Part shown: positions 47,106 to 55,980 of the stretch, piece by piece
Numbering within the stretch: the first letter of the stretch is position 1
Layout of the letters: every line of letters starts with the position of its first letter
From: DASPWW01 sp963756745
GTDB taxonomy: Bacteria; Actinomycetota; Thermoleophilia; Solirubrobacterales; 70-9
Assembly (NCBI GenBank): GCA_963756745.1
Contig: CAVWOU010000012.1
Coordinates: 124,001-188,000 of the forward strand
DNA: 64,000 nucleotides
Direction: 5' to 3'
The notes under the pieces: model-generated
What the model was told of the DNA's origin: nothing
The model's input: only the letters and a program-made list of their open reading frames with translations
The model's database searches: none
Position numbers and translations under genes: made by a program

Positions 47106-48553
47106 GCGAGGTTCCGGAGGCGCCGACGCTCGGCGAAGCCACCGAGCACCAGCCCGCGGCGCGGGTCGCCCTCGAGGCCGCGGCGGCGGCGCCGCGCCAC
47201 GCCTACCTCTTCGTCGGGCCGAGGGGCACCGGCAAGCGCGACGCGGCGCGGGCGTTCTCGGCTGAGATCCTCGCCGCCGGAGCGCCGGACCCCGAAGACG
47301 CGCGAAGGCGCGCGCTCGCGTGGCCCTCGCCGCATCCGGACCTCGTGTGGCTGACCCCACCCGGCACCCAGCATCTCGTCGAGGAGGTTCGCGAGCGGGT
47401 GATCAGGGGCGCGGCGTACCGGCCGTTCGAGGGCGAGCGCCGGGTGTTCGTGATCGAGGCGGCCGAGGCGATGGGGGACGAGAGCCAGAACGCGCTCCTG
47501 AAGACCCTCGAGGAGCCGCCCTGGTTCGCCCATCTGCTTCTCCTCAGCTCCGAGCCGGCGACGCTGCTCGAGACGGTTATGTCGCGCTGCCAGCCCGTTC
47601 GTTTCGCTCCGCTTCCGCCGCAGGCCGTCGAGGAGCGGCTCGCGAGCGCCTCCGTCGAGGCGCCGGAGGCCGAGCGTCGCGCGGCGGCGCGGCTGTGCGG
47701 AGGGGACTCCGAGCGGGCGCTGTTCCTGCTCACGGACCCCGGGCGCGAGCTGCGTTCCAGTGCCGAAGCCTGCGCGCGGGCGGCGCGCTCCAACCGCCTC
47801 GCCGACGCGCCGTGGCTGGCCATGCTCGAGACGGCGGAGCGGGCCGGGAACGAGGCCGCGACCGAGACCACGGCGCGGGTCGCGGAACGCGAGGCGATGC
47901 TTCGCGGCGAGCGCGGGCGCCGAAGCCGCGAGCCCGAGGAGGCCGGCCGGCGCGCGGGACGGCGACGGCGGGTCGAGGTGCTTGACCTGGGGCTTGCGAT
48001 CTGCGGGGGTTGGTTCCGCGACCTCGCCGCGACCGGCGAAGGCGCCGCGGAGCTGGCGGTGAACGCGGACCGGGAGGCCGAGCTGCGCGAGGACGCCGAG
48101 GGGCTCGACCCGCGGGCGGCGCGCCGCGCCGCGGAGCTCGTGCTCGACACGCAGCGACGCCTCCGGGTGCACGTTTCCGAGGAGCTCGCACTCGAGGCGC
48201 TGTTCTACCGGGCGGCTTCGGCTCGCGCTGAGAGCACGGGAGCACCCGTGACCGCGCGACGGCGGACGCGGGAGCGAGCGAGCAAGGCTTCCAGTTGGGT
48301 GATGCGAGCGAGCGGGAGCGGAGCACGTCGCGCGATTGTTTGTTCTGTTAAGAGATACACATGGCGCCTGCGCTCCGCCGGTCGGATGGACCGGTACGTC
48401 CCCGTCGTCGTGTCGGCGTCAGGCTGTGGCTCGGGCTGGCGTTCGCCGGGGTGGGGATCGTCACCGGCTTGTCGGTCTACGCGTTCGTCAGCGGGTCGAG
48501 CGAGGAGTCCGCGCAGGAGCGCTCCGTCGAGATCGCCGTCGGGCGCACGGTGA
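47102..48553 (+). CDS. holB: DNA polymerase III delta-prime subunit, 3-prime end uncertain
   Basis: The protein has a clamp-loader AAA+ domain: HAYLFVGPRGTGKRDAARAF (Walker A at about 38-46), FVIEAAEAMGDESQNALLKTLEEPP (the delta-prime SRC-like region) and SRCQPVRFAPLP. It helps load the sliding clamp. The zinc-binding Cys cluster of many delta-prime proteins is absent. Credible homology ends near 48230 (ALEALFYRAASARAE). The frame then runs 190 bp into the histidine kinase gene, with low-complexity sequence. The true stop is probably near 48240, lost by an indel. Confidence 0.85.
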   Translation: MSEVPEAPTLGEATEHQPAARVALEAAAAAPRHAYLFVGPRGTGKRDAARAFSAEILAAGAPDPEDARRRALAWPSPHPDLVWLTPPGTQHLVEEVRERVIRGAAYRPFEGERRVFVIEAAEAMGDESQNALLKTLEEPPWFAHLLLLSSEPATLLETVMSRCQPVRFAPLPPQAVEERLASASVEAPEAERRAAARLCGGDSERALFLLTDPGRELRSSAEACARAARSNRLADAPWLAMLETAERAGNEAATETTARVAEREAMLRGERGRRSREPEEAGRRAGRRRRVEVLDLGLAICGGWFRDLAATGEGAAELAVNADREAELREDAEGLDPRAARRAAELVLDTQRRLRVHVSEELALEALFYRAASARAESTGAPVTARRRTRERASKASSWVMRASGSGARRAIVCSVKRYTWRLRSAGRMDRYVPVVVSASGCGSGWRSPGWGSSPACRSTRSSAGRARSPRRSAPSRSPSGAR

Positions 48554-50143
48554 CGCTCGCCGACGAGCTGGGCGAGTTCGACCGCGGAGCGGCCGAGTCC
48601 GTGCTCGAGGACAACCGCAGCGAGGACTTCGTGGCGTGGGTGTTCGACCGCAAGGGTCGCCTGATCACGCCCCGGATCGTCCTCGGCGTCGACCTCTCCG
48701 AGGTCCGCAAGCGCGGCGAGGCGATCCGCGCCGCGCTGCGAGGCGGGCGGATCGTGCGCGAGCACGGAGGCGAGGTCACGGACGTGTCGGTGCCCGTGTT
48801 CCGCAACGGCGAGCTCGCCGGCGCCGTGCTGACCCGCGCGACGAGGCCGCCCGAGGTCGTGGGCGCGCTCGAGGCGGTCCGCGAGGAGCGCCTGACGGCG
48901 CTCGCGATCGCCGTCGGGATCGCGGTCGTGCTCGGGCTGATCGTCGCGAGCCTGTTCACGCTGCGCCTGAAGCGGCTCGCGGACAGCGCCGCGCAGCTGG
49001 CGGAAGGGCGGCTGGACATCCCGATGGCGTCGCGGTGGCCGCGACGAGATCGGGGATCTCGGCAGGGCGCTCGAGTCGATGCGCACGGCGCTCCGCGGCA
49101 CCTTCCGGGTGCTCTCGAGCGAGCGCGACCGGTTGTCCGCCGTGCTCCACGCGCTGAGCGAGGCCGTGATGGTCGTCTCCAAGCACGGCGCCGTTCGTTT
49201 CTCCAATCCGGCCGCGGCGCCGCTGATCGGGGCCGACGGCTCACCGATCGAGGCGCTCGGCCCGTGGCTGCGCCGCGCCGCGCAGCGCGGGGAGGCCTCG
49301 AGCGACGCGCTCCGGGTGGGCGAGCGCGTGTACGCACTCCAGGCGCGCGAGCTGGCGGCCGAGGACGCGGTCCTGGTCGTGGTTCGCGACCGAACCCACG
49401 AGCTGCGCAAGGAGGTCGCCGAGCGCGAGTTCATCTCCAACGCGGCGCACGAGCTGCGCAATCCGATCGCGGGGATCTCGGGCGCGATCGAGGTCCTGCG
49501 GGCGGGCGCGAAGGACGATCCCGAGGCGCTCGAGCACTTCCTGGTGCGCCTGAACGAGGACGCCGACCGGATCAGCCGGCTTACGCACTCGCTGCTGACG
49601 CTGGCCAGGATCGACGCGGTCGGGGAGAGCGAGTCCGAGGTCGTCGACGTCACGCTCGCCGCGCAGGAGGCGATCCAGGCGGTGGTCCCGCCCGAGGGGG
49701 TGCGCGTCGAGCTCGACGCGGAGCCCGTCGTGTTCGCCGACGGCGATCCGGCGCTCGTGCGCCAGATCCTCATCTCGCTGTTGACGAACGCCTACAAGAA
49801 CACTCCCCCCCAGGGGACCGTTACCCTTCGCGCGCGCGGTTGGGCGTCCGCGTCGTCCGCTTCGTCGGGCGAGGGCGGGATGGGGTCGGAGAAGGATGTG
49901 TTGATCGAAGTCAGTGACACCGGAACGGGCATCCCGCGCGAGGAGCGGGATCGGATCTTCGAGCGCTTCTACCGCGGTCGCAACTCGCTCGAGATGGAGG
50001 GGTTCGGCCTCGGGCTGTCGATCGCTCAGCGCATGGTCGAGGTGATGGGCGGCGAGATCGGCGTGCAGTCCGAGCTCGGCAAGGGCAGCACCTTCTGGGT
50101 CCACCTACCCGCCGCGAAGACGGCGCCGACGCCGGTCGCGTAG
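48361..50143 (+). CDS. Sensor histidine kinase, one frameshift
   Basis: The N-terminal part has a transmembrane helix (about 23-46), an extracellular domain, a second helix (about 180-200) and the start of a HAMP domain. After an extra base near 49036 the frame shifts to RDEIGDLGRALESMR. A PAS-like stretch follows, then the H-box FISNAAHELRNPIAG with the phosphorylated His. The HATPase domain follows (NAYKNTPPQG, SDTGTGIPREERDRIFERFYRG, GFGLGLSIAQRMVEVMGG). It should phosphorylate the response regulator encoded next. The ATG at 48361 follows a short AT-rich stretch that may hold its promoter. Confidence 0.88.
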
Positions 50144-50154
50144 TGGAGGCCGCG

Positions 50155-50859
50155 ATGATGGCAGCGGACAGGATCCTGATTGCGGACGACGAGCCCTCGG
50201 TTCGCGACTCGGTCGGATACGCGTTGCGCCAGGAGGGTTTCGACGTGATCCTCGCGGTCGACGGCGACGACGCGGAGCAGAAGCTCGGGGACGACAACCC
50301 GGAGTTCGACCTCCTGGTCCTCGACATCATGATGCCGGGGCGCAGCGGGCTCGACCTGTGTCGAGACGTGCGGGGAAGAAGCCCAGTCCCGATCATCCTG
50401 CTCACGGCGAAGGACGCCGAGGTCGACAAGGTCGTCGGGCTCGAGGTCGGCGCCGACGACTACGTCACGAAGCCGTTCTCGGTTCGCGAGCTGCTCGGCC
50501 GGGTGCGGGCTCAGCTCCGGCGCCGCGAGCTAGACCGCAGCTCGGCGACCGGCGAGGCGGCGACGATCGAGGCCGGGTCGGTGCGAATCGACCTCGCCCG
50601 TCACCTCGTGACGGTGCGCGGCGAGCCGATCAACCTCACGCGCTCGGAGTTCCAGGTACTGAGGCTGCTCGCCGGCCGGCCGGGTCAGGTGTTCAGCCGC
50701 CAGGAGATCATGGAGGAGCTGTGGCAGAGCGAGTTCCAGGGTGACGTGCGGGCGTGCGACGTCCACATCTCGAACCTGCGCCAGAAGATCGAGCGCGACC
50801 CGCAGGAACCCGAGCTCGTGCTGACGGTGCGCGGCGTCGGGTACAAGCTCGCCGAGTAG
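50155..50859 (+). CDS. OmpR-family response regulator
   Basis: This 234-residue regulator has a receiver domain (ILIADDEPSVRDSV, phospho-acceptor Asp57 in LDIMMPG, Lys in VTKPF) and a winged-helix DNA-binding domain (INLTRSEFQVLRLLAGRPGQVFSRQEI, then DVHISNLRQKIE and VRGVGYKL). It pairs with the kinase encoded immediately upstream. The ATG at 50155 has GGAGG 5 nt upstream and is preferred over a GTG overlapping the kinase stop. The target genes are not evident. It converges with the metallo-hydrolase gene. Confidence 0.94.
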   Translation: MMAADRILIADDEPSVRDSVGYALRQEGFDVILAVDGDDAEQKLGDDNPEFDLLVLDIMMPGRSGLDLCRDVRGRSPVPIILLTAKDAEVDKVVGLEVGADDYVTKPFSVRELLGRVRAQLRRRELDRSSATGEAATIEAGSVRIDLARHLVTVRGEPINLTRSEFQVLRLLAGRPGQVFSRQEIMEELWQSEFQGDVRACDVHISNLRQKIERDPQEPELVLTVRGVGYKLAE

Positions 50860-50870
50860 CCGGATCGATG

Positions 50871-51634
50871 CTACTCGCGCTTCACCTGCGACCCGCCGAC
50901 GATCGCGTCCTGGCCGTGACGGGAACCGAACCCACGCCTTGTTCCCGCCGTCGTAGTCGGGCGCCCACAGGACGAGCGTCGCCTGCTGGCGCTCCTCGGC
51001 GTCCGGCGGACCGACCGAGCACGGCTCCGAGCCCTCGTCGTCGAGGCCGCGCCACACTCGCACGAACGGGTTCGCGTCCCATTCCTCGGCGATCGTCGAG
51101 GGGACGCGGTGGCCGGGATGGACGCGAGTAGCAGGCGCCAGCTTCATCAGCCGCTCCATCACGGACGCACGCAATTCGTCGAACCCGTTGGGGCCGCCGC
51201 CGAGCGTGCCTCCGACCGTTCCCTTGAACAGCACGTCGGCGGTGAGGCAGTCCGTCCCGTCGACGAGCAGCGCGAGGTGGTCCGGGCAGTGACCGGGCGT
51301 GTGCAGCGCCTCGATCCGCAGCTCGCCGGACGCGACCTCGTCGCCGTCTCCGATCGTCTCGGTCACCTTGCCGTTGAGCTGCGCCGCGCAGAGCTCGTGC
51401 GCGACGATTGGCGCGCCGACGCGCTCGGCGAGCCTCTCGACGCCGATCACGTGATCGAAATGGTGGTGGGTGAGCAGGACGTGGGTGATCTCGGTGCCCT
51501 CGCGTTCGACCCGCTCGACCAGCGGGTCCGTGACGTCGTTCGAGTCGACCAGCACGCCGTCTCCCGCCGGGCCGGTCGACGATCAGGTAGGCATTGGAGA
51601 GCCACTCGGACTGCTCGACGCGCTGCAGGATCAC
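50871..51634 (-). pseudogene. Metallo-beta-lactamase-fold hydrolase, two frameshifts
   Basis: The core carries the MBL metal motif LLTHHHFDHVIGVERL, HTPGHCPDHLAL and a final HPGHRVPS. The N-terminus MILQRVEQSEWLSNAYLIVDRP is in another frame and joins the core after removal of one C in the run near 51564. At the other end, removal of one base near 50915 gives the sensible ending GQDAIVGGSQVKRE with a stop at 50871. The joined protein of about 253 residues is like glyoxalase II and related hydrolases. Two separate G/C-run insertions in one gene point to sequencing error. Confidence 0.82.
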
Positions 51635-51669
51635 TCGACCTCCTACTATCCTCGATTCGCCGCCGCCGC

Positions 51670-51742
51670 GCCGGCGTAGCTCAGTTGGTAGAGCACTTCA
51701 TTCGTAATGAAGGGGTCCCCGGTTCGAGTCCGGGCGCCGGCT
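51670..51742 (+). tRNA. tRNA-Thr (anticodon CGT)
   Basis: A complete 73-nt cloverleaf can be drawn. The acceptor pairs GCCGGCG/CGCCGGC, the D-arm is GCTC-AGTTGGTA-GAGC, the anticodon stem CTTCA/TGAAG holds loop TTCGTAA (anticodon CGT, reads ACG), and the T-arm is CCCGG-TTCGAGT-CCGGG. The 3-prime CCA is not encoded. The glycosyltransferase start lies 2 bp downstream and the duplicated unit begins 19 bp downstream. Confidence 0.95.
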
Positions 51743-51743
51743 C

Positions 51744-52767
51744 TTGACCCACCTCTCGGTCGTGGTCGTGACCTACAACTGCCGGGAGGCGGTGGGGCGC
51801 TCGCTGCCTCCGCTCGTCGAGCAGCTTCGCGAGGGCGACGAGCTGGTCGTCGTCGACAACGCGTCCACCGACGGCACCCCCGAGACGGTTCGCGAGCTCG
51901 CTCCCGGCGCCGCCCTGCTCGAGCCGGGCGCCAACCTCGGCTTCGCCGCGGGGTGCAACGCCGGCGCCGCCCGCGCGTCCGGCGAGCTGCTTTTGTTCCT
52001 CAACCCCGACGCCGTGGTCTCGGAGGGGTTTCGCGCCGCGATCGCCCGCCCGCTCGACGACGATCGCGGCTGGGCTGCCTGGATGGGCCTCGTGACGGCC
52101 GCGGGCGGCCGCATCGTCAACACCGAGGGCGGCGTCGTTCACTTCACGGGCATCGCGTGGGCGGGCGGCGCCGGCAGGCGGCTCGACGGCGCCGCCGCGC
52201 CCGAGCCCCGCGAGGTCGGGTTCGCCTCGGGAGCCTGCCTCGCGATCCCGCGTGACCGGTGGGAGCGCGCGCGGCGGCTTCCCGGGCGAGTTCTTCCTCT
52301 ACCACGAGGACGTCGACCTCTCGCTGCGGCTGCGGCTCGCGGGGGGAAGGATCGGGATCGAGCCAAGCGCCGTCGTCGACCACGAGTACGAGTTCGAGAA
52401 GGGCCCCGCCAAGTGGCGCTACATGGAGCGCAATCGCTGGGCGACGATCGTGCGCACCTACCCCGCGTCGCTGCTCGCGCTGCTGGCGCCGGCGCTGGTG
52501 GCCACCGAGCTCGCGCTGGTCGCGATCTCGATCGCGGGCGGGTGGGGGCGCCAGAAGCTCCGCGCGTGGGCGGACGTGGCGCGCTGGCTCCCGCGCCTGC
52601 TGCGCGAGCGCCGCGCGATCCAGGCCGGCCGCGAGGTCCGGGGCGGGGAGTTCGCGTCCGCCCTCACCGCGGAGCTCTCTTCGCCGTATCTGGGGCGGGT
52701 CGGCGCCGCCGCCCCGCTGCGCTGGGCGCTGCGCGCCTACTGGTCGGTCGTCCGGGCGCTGCTCTGA
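51744..52767 (+). pseudogene. GT2 rhamnosyltransferase-like glycosyltransferase, copy 1, frameshifted
   Basis: The gene starts with TTG at 51744 and reads LSVVVVTYNCREAVGRSLPPL, with ELVVVDNASTDGT and FLNPDAV (DxD-like site). At about 52272 one extra base in a GCGCGCGGCGG run shifts the frame. The remainder (GGFPGEFFLYHEDVDLSLRL onward) continues in another frame to 52767. Copy 2 lacks the extra base and reads through. The family (WbbL-like) adds sugars such as rhamnose to lipid-linked precursors on the inner membrane face. This copy retains the original start region that copy 2 lost. Confidence 0.88.
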
Positions 52768-53223
52768 GCGTCGCCCGCGCCGGGGTCCCGCGGCGCGCCG
52801 TCCGGGTCCTCGCCGTCCTGCGGCTTTCCGTTGGCGCTCGCGGCGCGCAACGAGCGCACGCAGCTCGTCGAGCCGCGCGACCTCCTGGGCGAGGATCTTC
52901 GTCTCCTCGCCGAGCCGCGAGTTCGCGACCGAGAAATGCAGCAGGAGCACGAACGCGACGCCGAACGCGGCGAGGAAGAGCGCGTTGGCGGGGTCGGCGA
53001 TCCCGACCAGATCGGACGCCCAATCGAGCAGGTCGGTCCACACGGCGAGCAGGAGCAGGACGACAGCGACCGTCATCCACAGCAGCGCGTAGCGCTCGGC
53101 GAGCTGGCGACGCCTGACCAGCTCGAGCACCGCGAGCAGCAGCACCGCGGTCACCACGACCGCGACGATCTGGACGGTGGGCTGGAGCTCGCCCGCGGCG
53201 GCGATCGGGAGCATGGCGCTCAT
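52737..53223 (-). pseudogene. DUF2304 membrane protein, copy 1, frameshifted
   Basis: The protein begins MSAMLPIAAAGELQPTVQIV with three hydrophobic helices, then LGEETKILAQEVARLDEL, which matches DUF2304, a family usually found beside glycosyltransferases. Compared with copy 2, one extra base near 52862 breaks the frame after the coiled segment. The intact version ends at the position equal to 52737. The start overlaps the stop of the next upstream minus-strand GT2 gene by 4 bp (ATGA). Confidence 0.82.
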
Positions 53224-54050
53224 CGCCCCACGGCCGCCGGCCCCGACTCCTCGCTCGTGGCGGCGGTCGCCGCCGCCGGGGCGACGGGCTGGCCCTCGGG
53301 GCGGTCAGGCGGCTGATGACTCGGCGTCGGGCGCTTGCGGAACAGGCCGACGAACAGCGCCAGCAGCACCTTGGCCATGTAGTAGGCGCTGCGCGGATAG
53401 TCGATCGAGGAGCGCCCGAAGCCGCGCGCGTTCATCCTCACCGGCACCTCGTGCAGCCGCAGGCTGTGCGCATGGAGCATCAGGATCGCCTCGACCTCGG
53501 GGTAGTCGTGCGGGTAGTCGCGGGCGAACAGCTCGATCCCCCGGCGGTTGGTCATCCGGAATCCCGACGTCGGATCGGTGATCCGGCGGCGGACCATCAC
53601 GCTGAGGATCAGCGAGAAGATCAGGTTTCCGATCCGGCGGCCGATCGGCACCTTGTAGCCCGGGTCCTCGCGGAATCGGCTCCCGCACACCATGTCGGCC
53701 TTGCCGCTCGTGCGCAGCGCCTCGAGCAGGTCGTTCAGGTAGGTGGGCTTGTGCTGGCCGTCGCCGTCGACCTGCGCGGCGACGTCGTACTCGTTGGCCG
53801 CCGCGTACTTGAACCCCGACTGCATCGCGCCGCCGATCCCGAGGTTGAACGGGTGGCGGATCACGGTCACGCCCTCGGCGCTCGCCTCGGCGAAGGTCCT
53901 GTCCGTGGACCCGTCGTCGACGACGACGATGTCGAACTCGGGGGCGTGGCGCCGGATCCCGCGCACGACCTGGCCGACCATGCCCTCCTCGTTGTAGGCG
54001 GGGATGATCGCCAGCTTGCGAAGCTGATCAGCTTGCTCGGTGTCCGTCAT
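53220..54050 (-). CDS. Polyprenol-phosphate sugar synthase-like GT2 glycosyltransferase, copy 1
   Basis: This 276-residue enzyme has the DPM1-like GT2 domain: LAIIPAYNEEGMVGQVV, VVDDGSTDRTFAEA, QVDGDGQHKP (metal and sugar-nucleotide binding) and DPTSGFRMTNRRGIELF. It probably transfers a sugar from a nucleotide to a polyprenyl phosphate at the membrane. The ATG at 54050 is preferred because MTDTEQADQLRK precedes the conserved start. It is followed by DUF2304, overlapping by 4 bp, and preceded by the permease gene 41 bp upstream. One change from copy 2 is Ala versus Val before QVDGDG. Confidence 0.9.
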   Translation of the reverse strand: MTDTEQADQLRKLAIIPAYNEEGMVGQVVRGIRRHAPEFDIVVVDDGSTDRTFAEASAEGVTVIRHPFNLGIGGAMQSGFKYAAANEYDVAAQVDGDGQHKPTYLNDLLEALRTSGKADMVCGSRFREDPGYKVPIGRRIGNLIFSLILSVMVRRRITDPTSGFRMTNRRGIELFARDYPHDYPEVEAILMLHAHSLRLHEVPVRMNARGFGRSSIDYPRSAYYMAKVLLALFVGLFRKRPTPSHQPPDRPEGQPVAPAAATAATSEESGPAAVGR

Positions 54051-54090
54051 GAGGCTCGCGACCGCTGGGGTCCCGGGTCGCGGAGCCAGG

Positions 54091-55212
54091 TTACCGCGCC
54101 GCCGCCGCCTCGACGATTCCTGCACGGCGCATTGTCATCCGCATCAGGACCACGAACACGACCAGGGCGGTCGCGTTCAGGAACAGCTTGTAGTTGACCT
54201 CGATCGCGGTGAAGATGTCGCCCCGCTCGGGCCGCGTCTCGGGGATCAGGCCGGCGAGCGAGAACAGGCCGTCGACGACGAGCGCCGCGAGCACCGTCGT
54301 CACGAACATCAGCGCCGTGATGCGGAGCGCGAACGCCGTCCCGTAGTACTTGCGGTACGCGACCACGATCGGGAGCACGATCAGGTCGGCGAAGATGAAC
54401 GCGATCACGCCGGCGAACGAGATCCCTCCCGACCACAGCACCGCGGCGAGCGGCGCGTTTCCGATCGAGCACACGAAGCTCAGCACCGCGATGATCGGGC
54501 CCGCGATCACGTTCTCGATCGTCTTCACCGCGGCGGGCGCGTCCTCGACGAACAGGAAGTCGAACACGTCGTTGCCGAGCAGCCCGATGAACCCGGCGAG
54601 CAGGAACCCGATCGTGATCTCCTTCCACAGCGTCGTCCAGTCGGCGCGGAAGTTTGTGGCCACATCCGACCACGCCGCGCCCGAGGTGACGCGCTCGCGC
54701 ACGCTCATCCCGGCGGAGCTCGCCATCTCGTGCTCGTGCTCCCCGCCGGCCCGGCGTGCGTGCTCGCGAGCGCGCTGCTCGAGCCGCGGTGATACGAACA
54801 GCCGCAGCATGAGCGCCATCAGCGCGATCAGGACGAATCCGCCGACGAACTCGGCGAGCGTGAACTGCCACCCGATCAGGACCCAGAGGACCAATCCCAG
54901 CTCCCAGACCAGGTTCGTGGACGCGAACTGGAAGGAGAGCGCGGTGACGGCGGACGCGCCCTTCGCGAACAGCGAGCGGGCGATCGCGATCGCCGCGTAG
55001 GAGCACGACGAGGACGCGGCGCCGAGCCCCGTTGCCTTGGCGACCGGCGCGACCCCCGTGCCCGCGAGCGCGCGCTCGACGCGCTCGCGCGGGACCCATG
55101 CCTGGACGATCGCCGAGATCGCGAACCCGAGGACGAGCGCCCACCACACCTCGTACGCCATCAGGAACGCGTTCTGAAGCCCGTCCCAGACGGTCGAGAG
55201 CACCTCGCCCAT
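54091..55212 (-). CDS. DUF318/ArsP-like permease, copy 1
   Basis: This 373-residue membrane protein has about eight to ten helices and the family hallmarks ATGLGAASSSCSYAA and VCSIGNAPLAAVLWSGGISFAG. These are two related halves, each with a Cys-containing turn. ArsP, an exporter of organoarsenicals, belongs to this group, and many members are tied to metal or sulfur stress. A His/Glu-rich loop (GGEHEHE) lies between the halves. The ATG at 55212 lies just after a promoter overlapped by a CsoR-type operator. It heads the permease-GT2-DUF2304 transcript. Confidence 0.85.
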   Translation of the reverse strand: MGEVLSTVWDGLQNAFLMAYEVWWALVLGFAISAIVQAWVPRERVERALAGTGVAPVAKATGLGAASSSCSYAAIAIARSLFAKGASAVTALSFQFASTNLVWELGLVLWVLIGWQFTLAEFVGGFVLIALMALMLRLFVSPRLEQRAREHARRAGGEHEHEMASSAGMSVRERVTSGAAWSDVATNFRADWTTLWKEITIGFLLAGFIGLLGNDVFDFLFVEDAPAAVKTIENVIAGPIIAVLSFVCSIGNAPLAAVLWSGGISFAGVIAFIFADLIVLPIVVAYRKYYGTAFALRITALMFVTTVLAALVVDGLFSLAGLIPETRPERGDIFTAIEVNYKLFLNATALVVFVVLMRMTMRRAGIVEAAAAR

Positions 55213-55219
55213 ACAGCGC

Positions 55220-55250
55220 ATACCCTATGGGGGTATTAGACAGGTTTCAA
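55220..55250 (-). promoter_or_regulatory. Promoter with CsoR-family-type operator before the permease, copy 1
   Basis: On the minus strand TTGAAA (55250-55245), a 17-bp spacer and TAGGGT (55227-55222) form a good promoter. A perfect inverted repeat ATACCC-N5-GGGTAT (55236-55220) overlaps the -10. This pattern is typical of operators for CsoR/CstR/RcnR (DUF156) repressors, which sense copper, nickel or persulfide. The transcript would start only a few bases before the ATG at 55212. No DUF156 gene is in the window. Confidence 0.6.
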
Positions 55251-55310
55251 CCGAATGTCCGCGGCGTGCCGCCAAGAGGGTTTCCGGCCGCGCGGCCGTA
55301 ACAGGTTCCG

Positions 55311-55970
55311 ATGGAGCGCTCAGAGGGCGTCGGCGGCGGTCTGCGGGCGGGTGAGGCCCGCCATCGCGACACGTGGGGACTCGAGTTCTCGCGCATCGTC
55401 GCGTTCAGCGACGGTGTGTTCGCGATCGCGATCACGCTGCTCGTGCTCCAGATCAATATCCCGGGGCACCTCCCGGCCGGCGAGACGCTGTTCGATGAGA
55501 TTCTCGACCAGCACCGGGACTTCATCGCCTACGGGATCAGCTTCGCAGTGCTCGGAAAGCTGTGGCTCGCCCACCACCGCTTGTTCGCCGCGGTCGAGCG
55601 CTTCGACCCGGTGTTGATGGGGCTCAATCTCCTCTACCTGGCGTGGGTCGTGCTGGTGCCGTTCACCAGCGAGGTCCTCGGCGACTACGGGGATGACTCC
55701 ACGGGTGTGATCCTGTACGCGGCGATCATGGCGGCGGTGACCATCACGTTTCAGGTCCAGATCGTCTACGCGTACCGCAAGGAAATGATCCGTCCCGAGC
55801 TGCGCGAGTACGAGCGACAGTACGGCGGAACGGCCAACTTCGCGGTAGCGGCGGTGTTCCTGCTCTCGATCCCGGTCGCGCTCGTCAGTCCGCTGGCGGC
55901 GACCGTGATGTGGCTGCTCGTTTTCGTCGCCGGCGGGTGGGCGGTGAGGTGGGCGCGGGCCCGCGCCTGA
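55311..55970 (+). CDS. TMEM175-family potassium channel-like protein, copy 1
   Basis: This 219-residue protein has six helices and the hallmark RIVAFSDGVFAIAITLLVL at about residues 27-45. Bacterial TMEM175 proteins assemble into potassium-selective channels without a TVGYG filter, using hydrophobic rings. The ATG at 55311 is divergent from the permease gene. A perfect CGGCCG-CG-CGGCCG palindrome lies in its leader at 55285-55298. Ala at KLWLAHHRL is Ser in copy 2. Confidence 0.9.
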   Translation: MERSEGVGGGLRAGEARHRDTWGLEFSRIVAFSDGVFAIAITLLVLQINIPGHLPAGETLFDEILDQHRDFIAYGISFAVLGKLWLAHHRLFAAVERFDPVLMGLNLLYLAWVVLVPFTSEVLGDYGDDSTGVILYAAIMAAVTITFQVQIVYAYRKEMIRPELREYERQYGGTANFAVAAVFLLSIPVALVSPLAATVMWLLVFVAGGWAVRWARARA

Positions 55971-55980
55971 GCCAGCCGCG

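Noticed and set aside
44136..47360. Very long open frame (over 1000 codons) on the minus strand opposite topA, tmk and holB
   Set aside because: Its translation is Arg/His/Leu-rich with no family motif and mirrors the codon bias of the plus-strand genes; three recognisable genes lie opposite.
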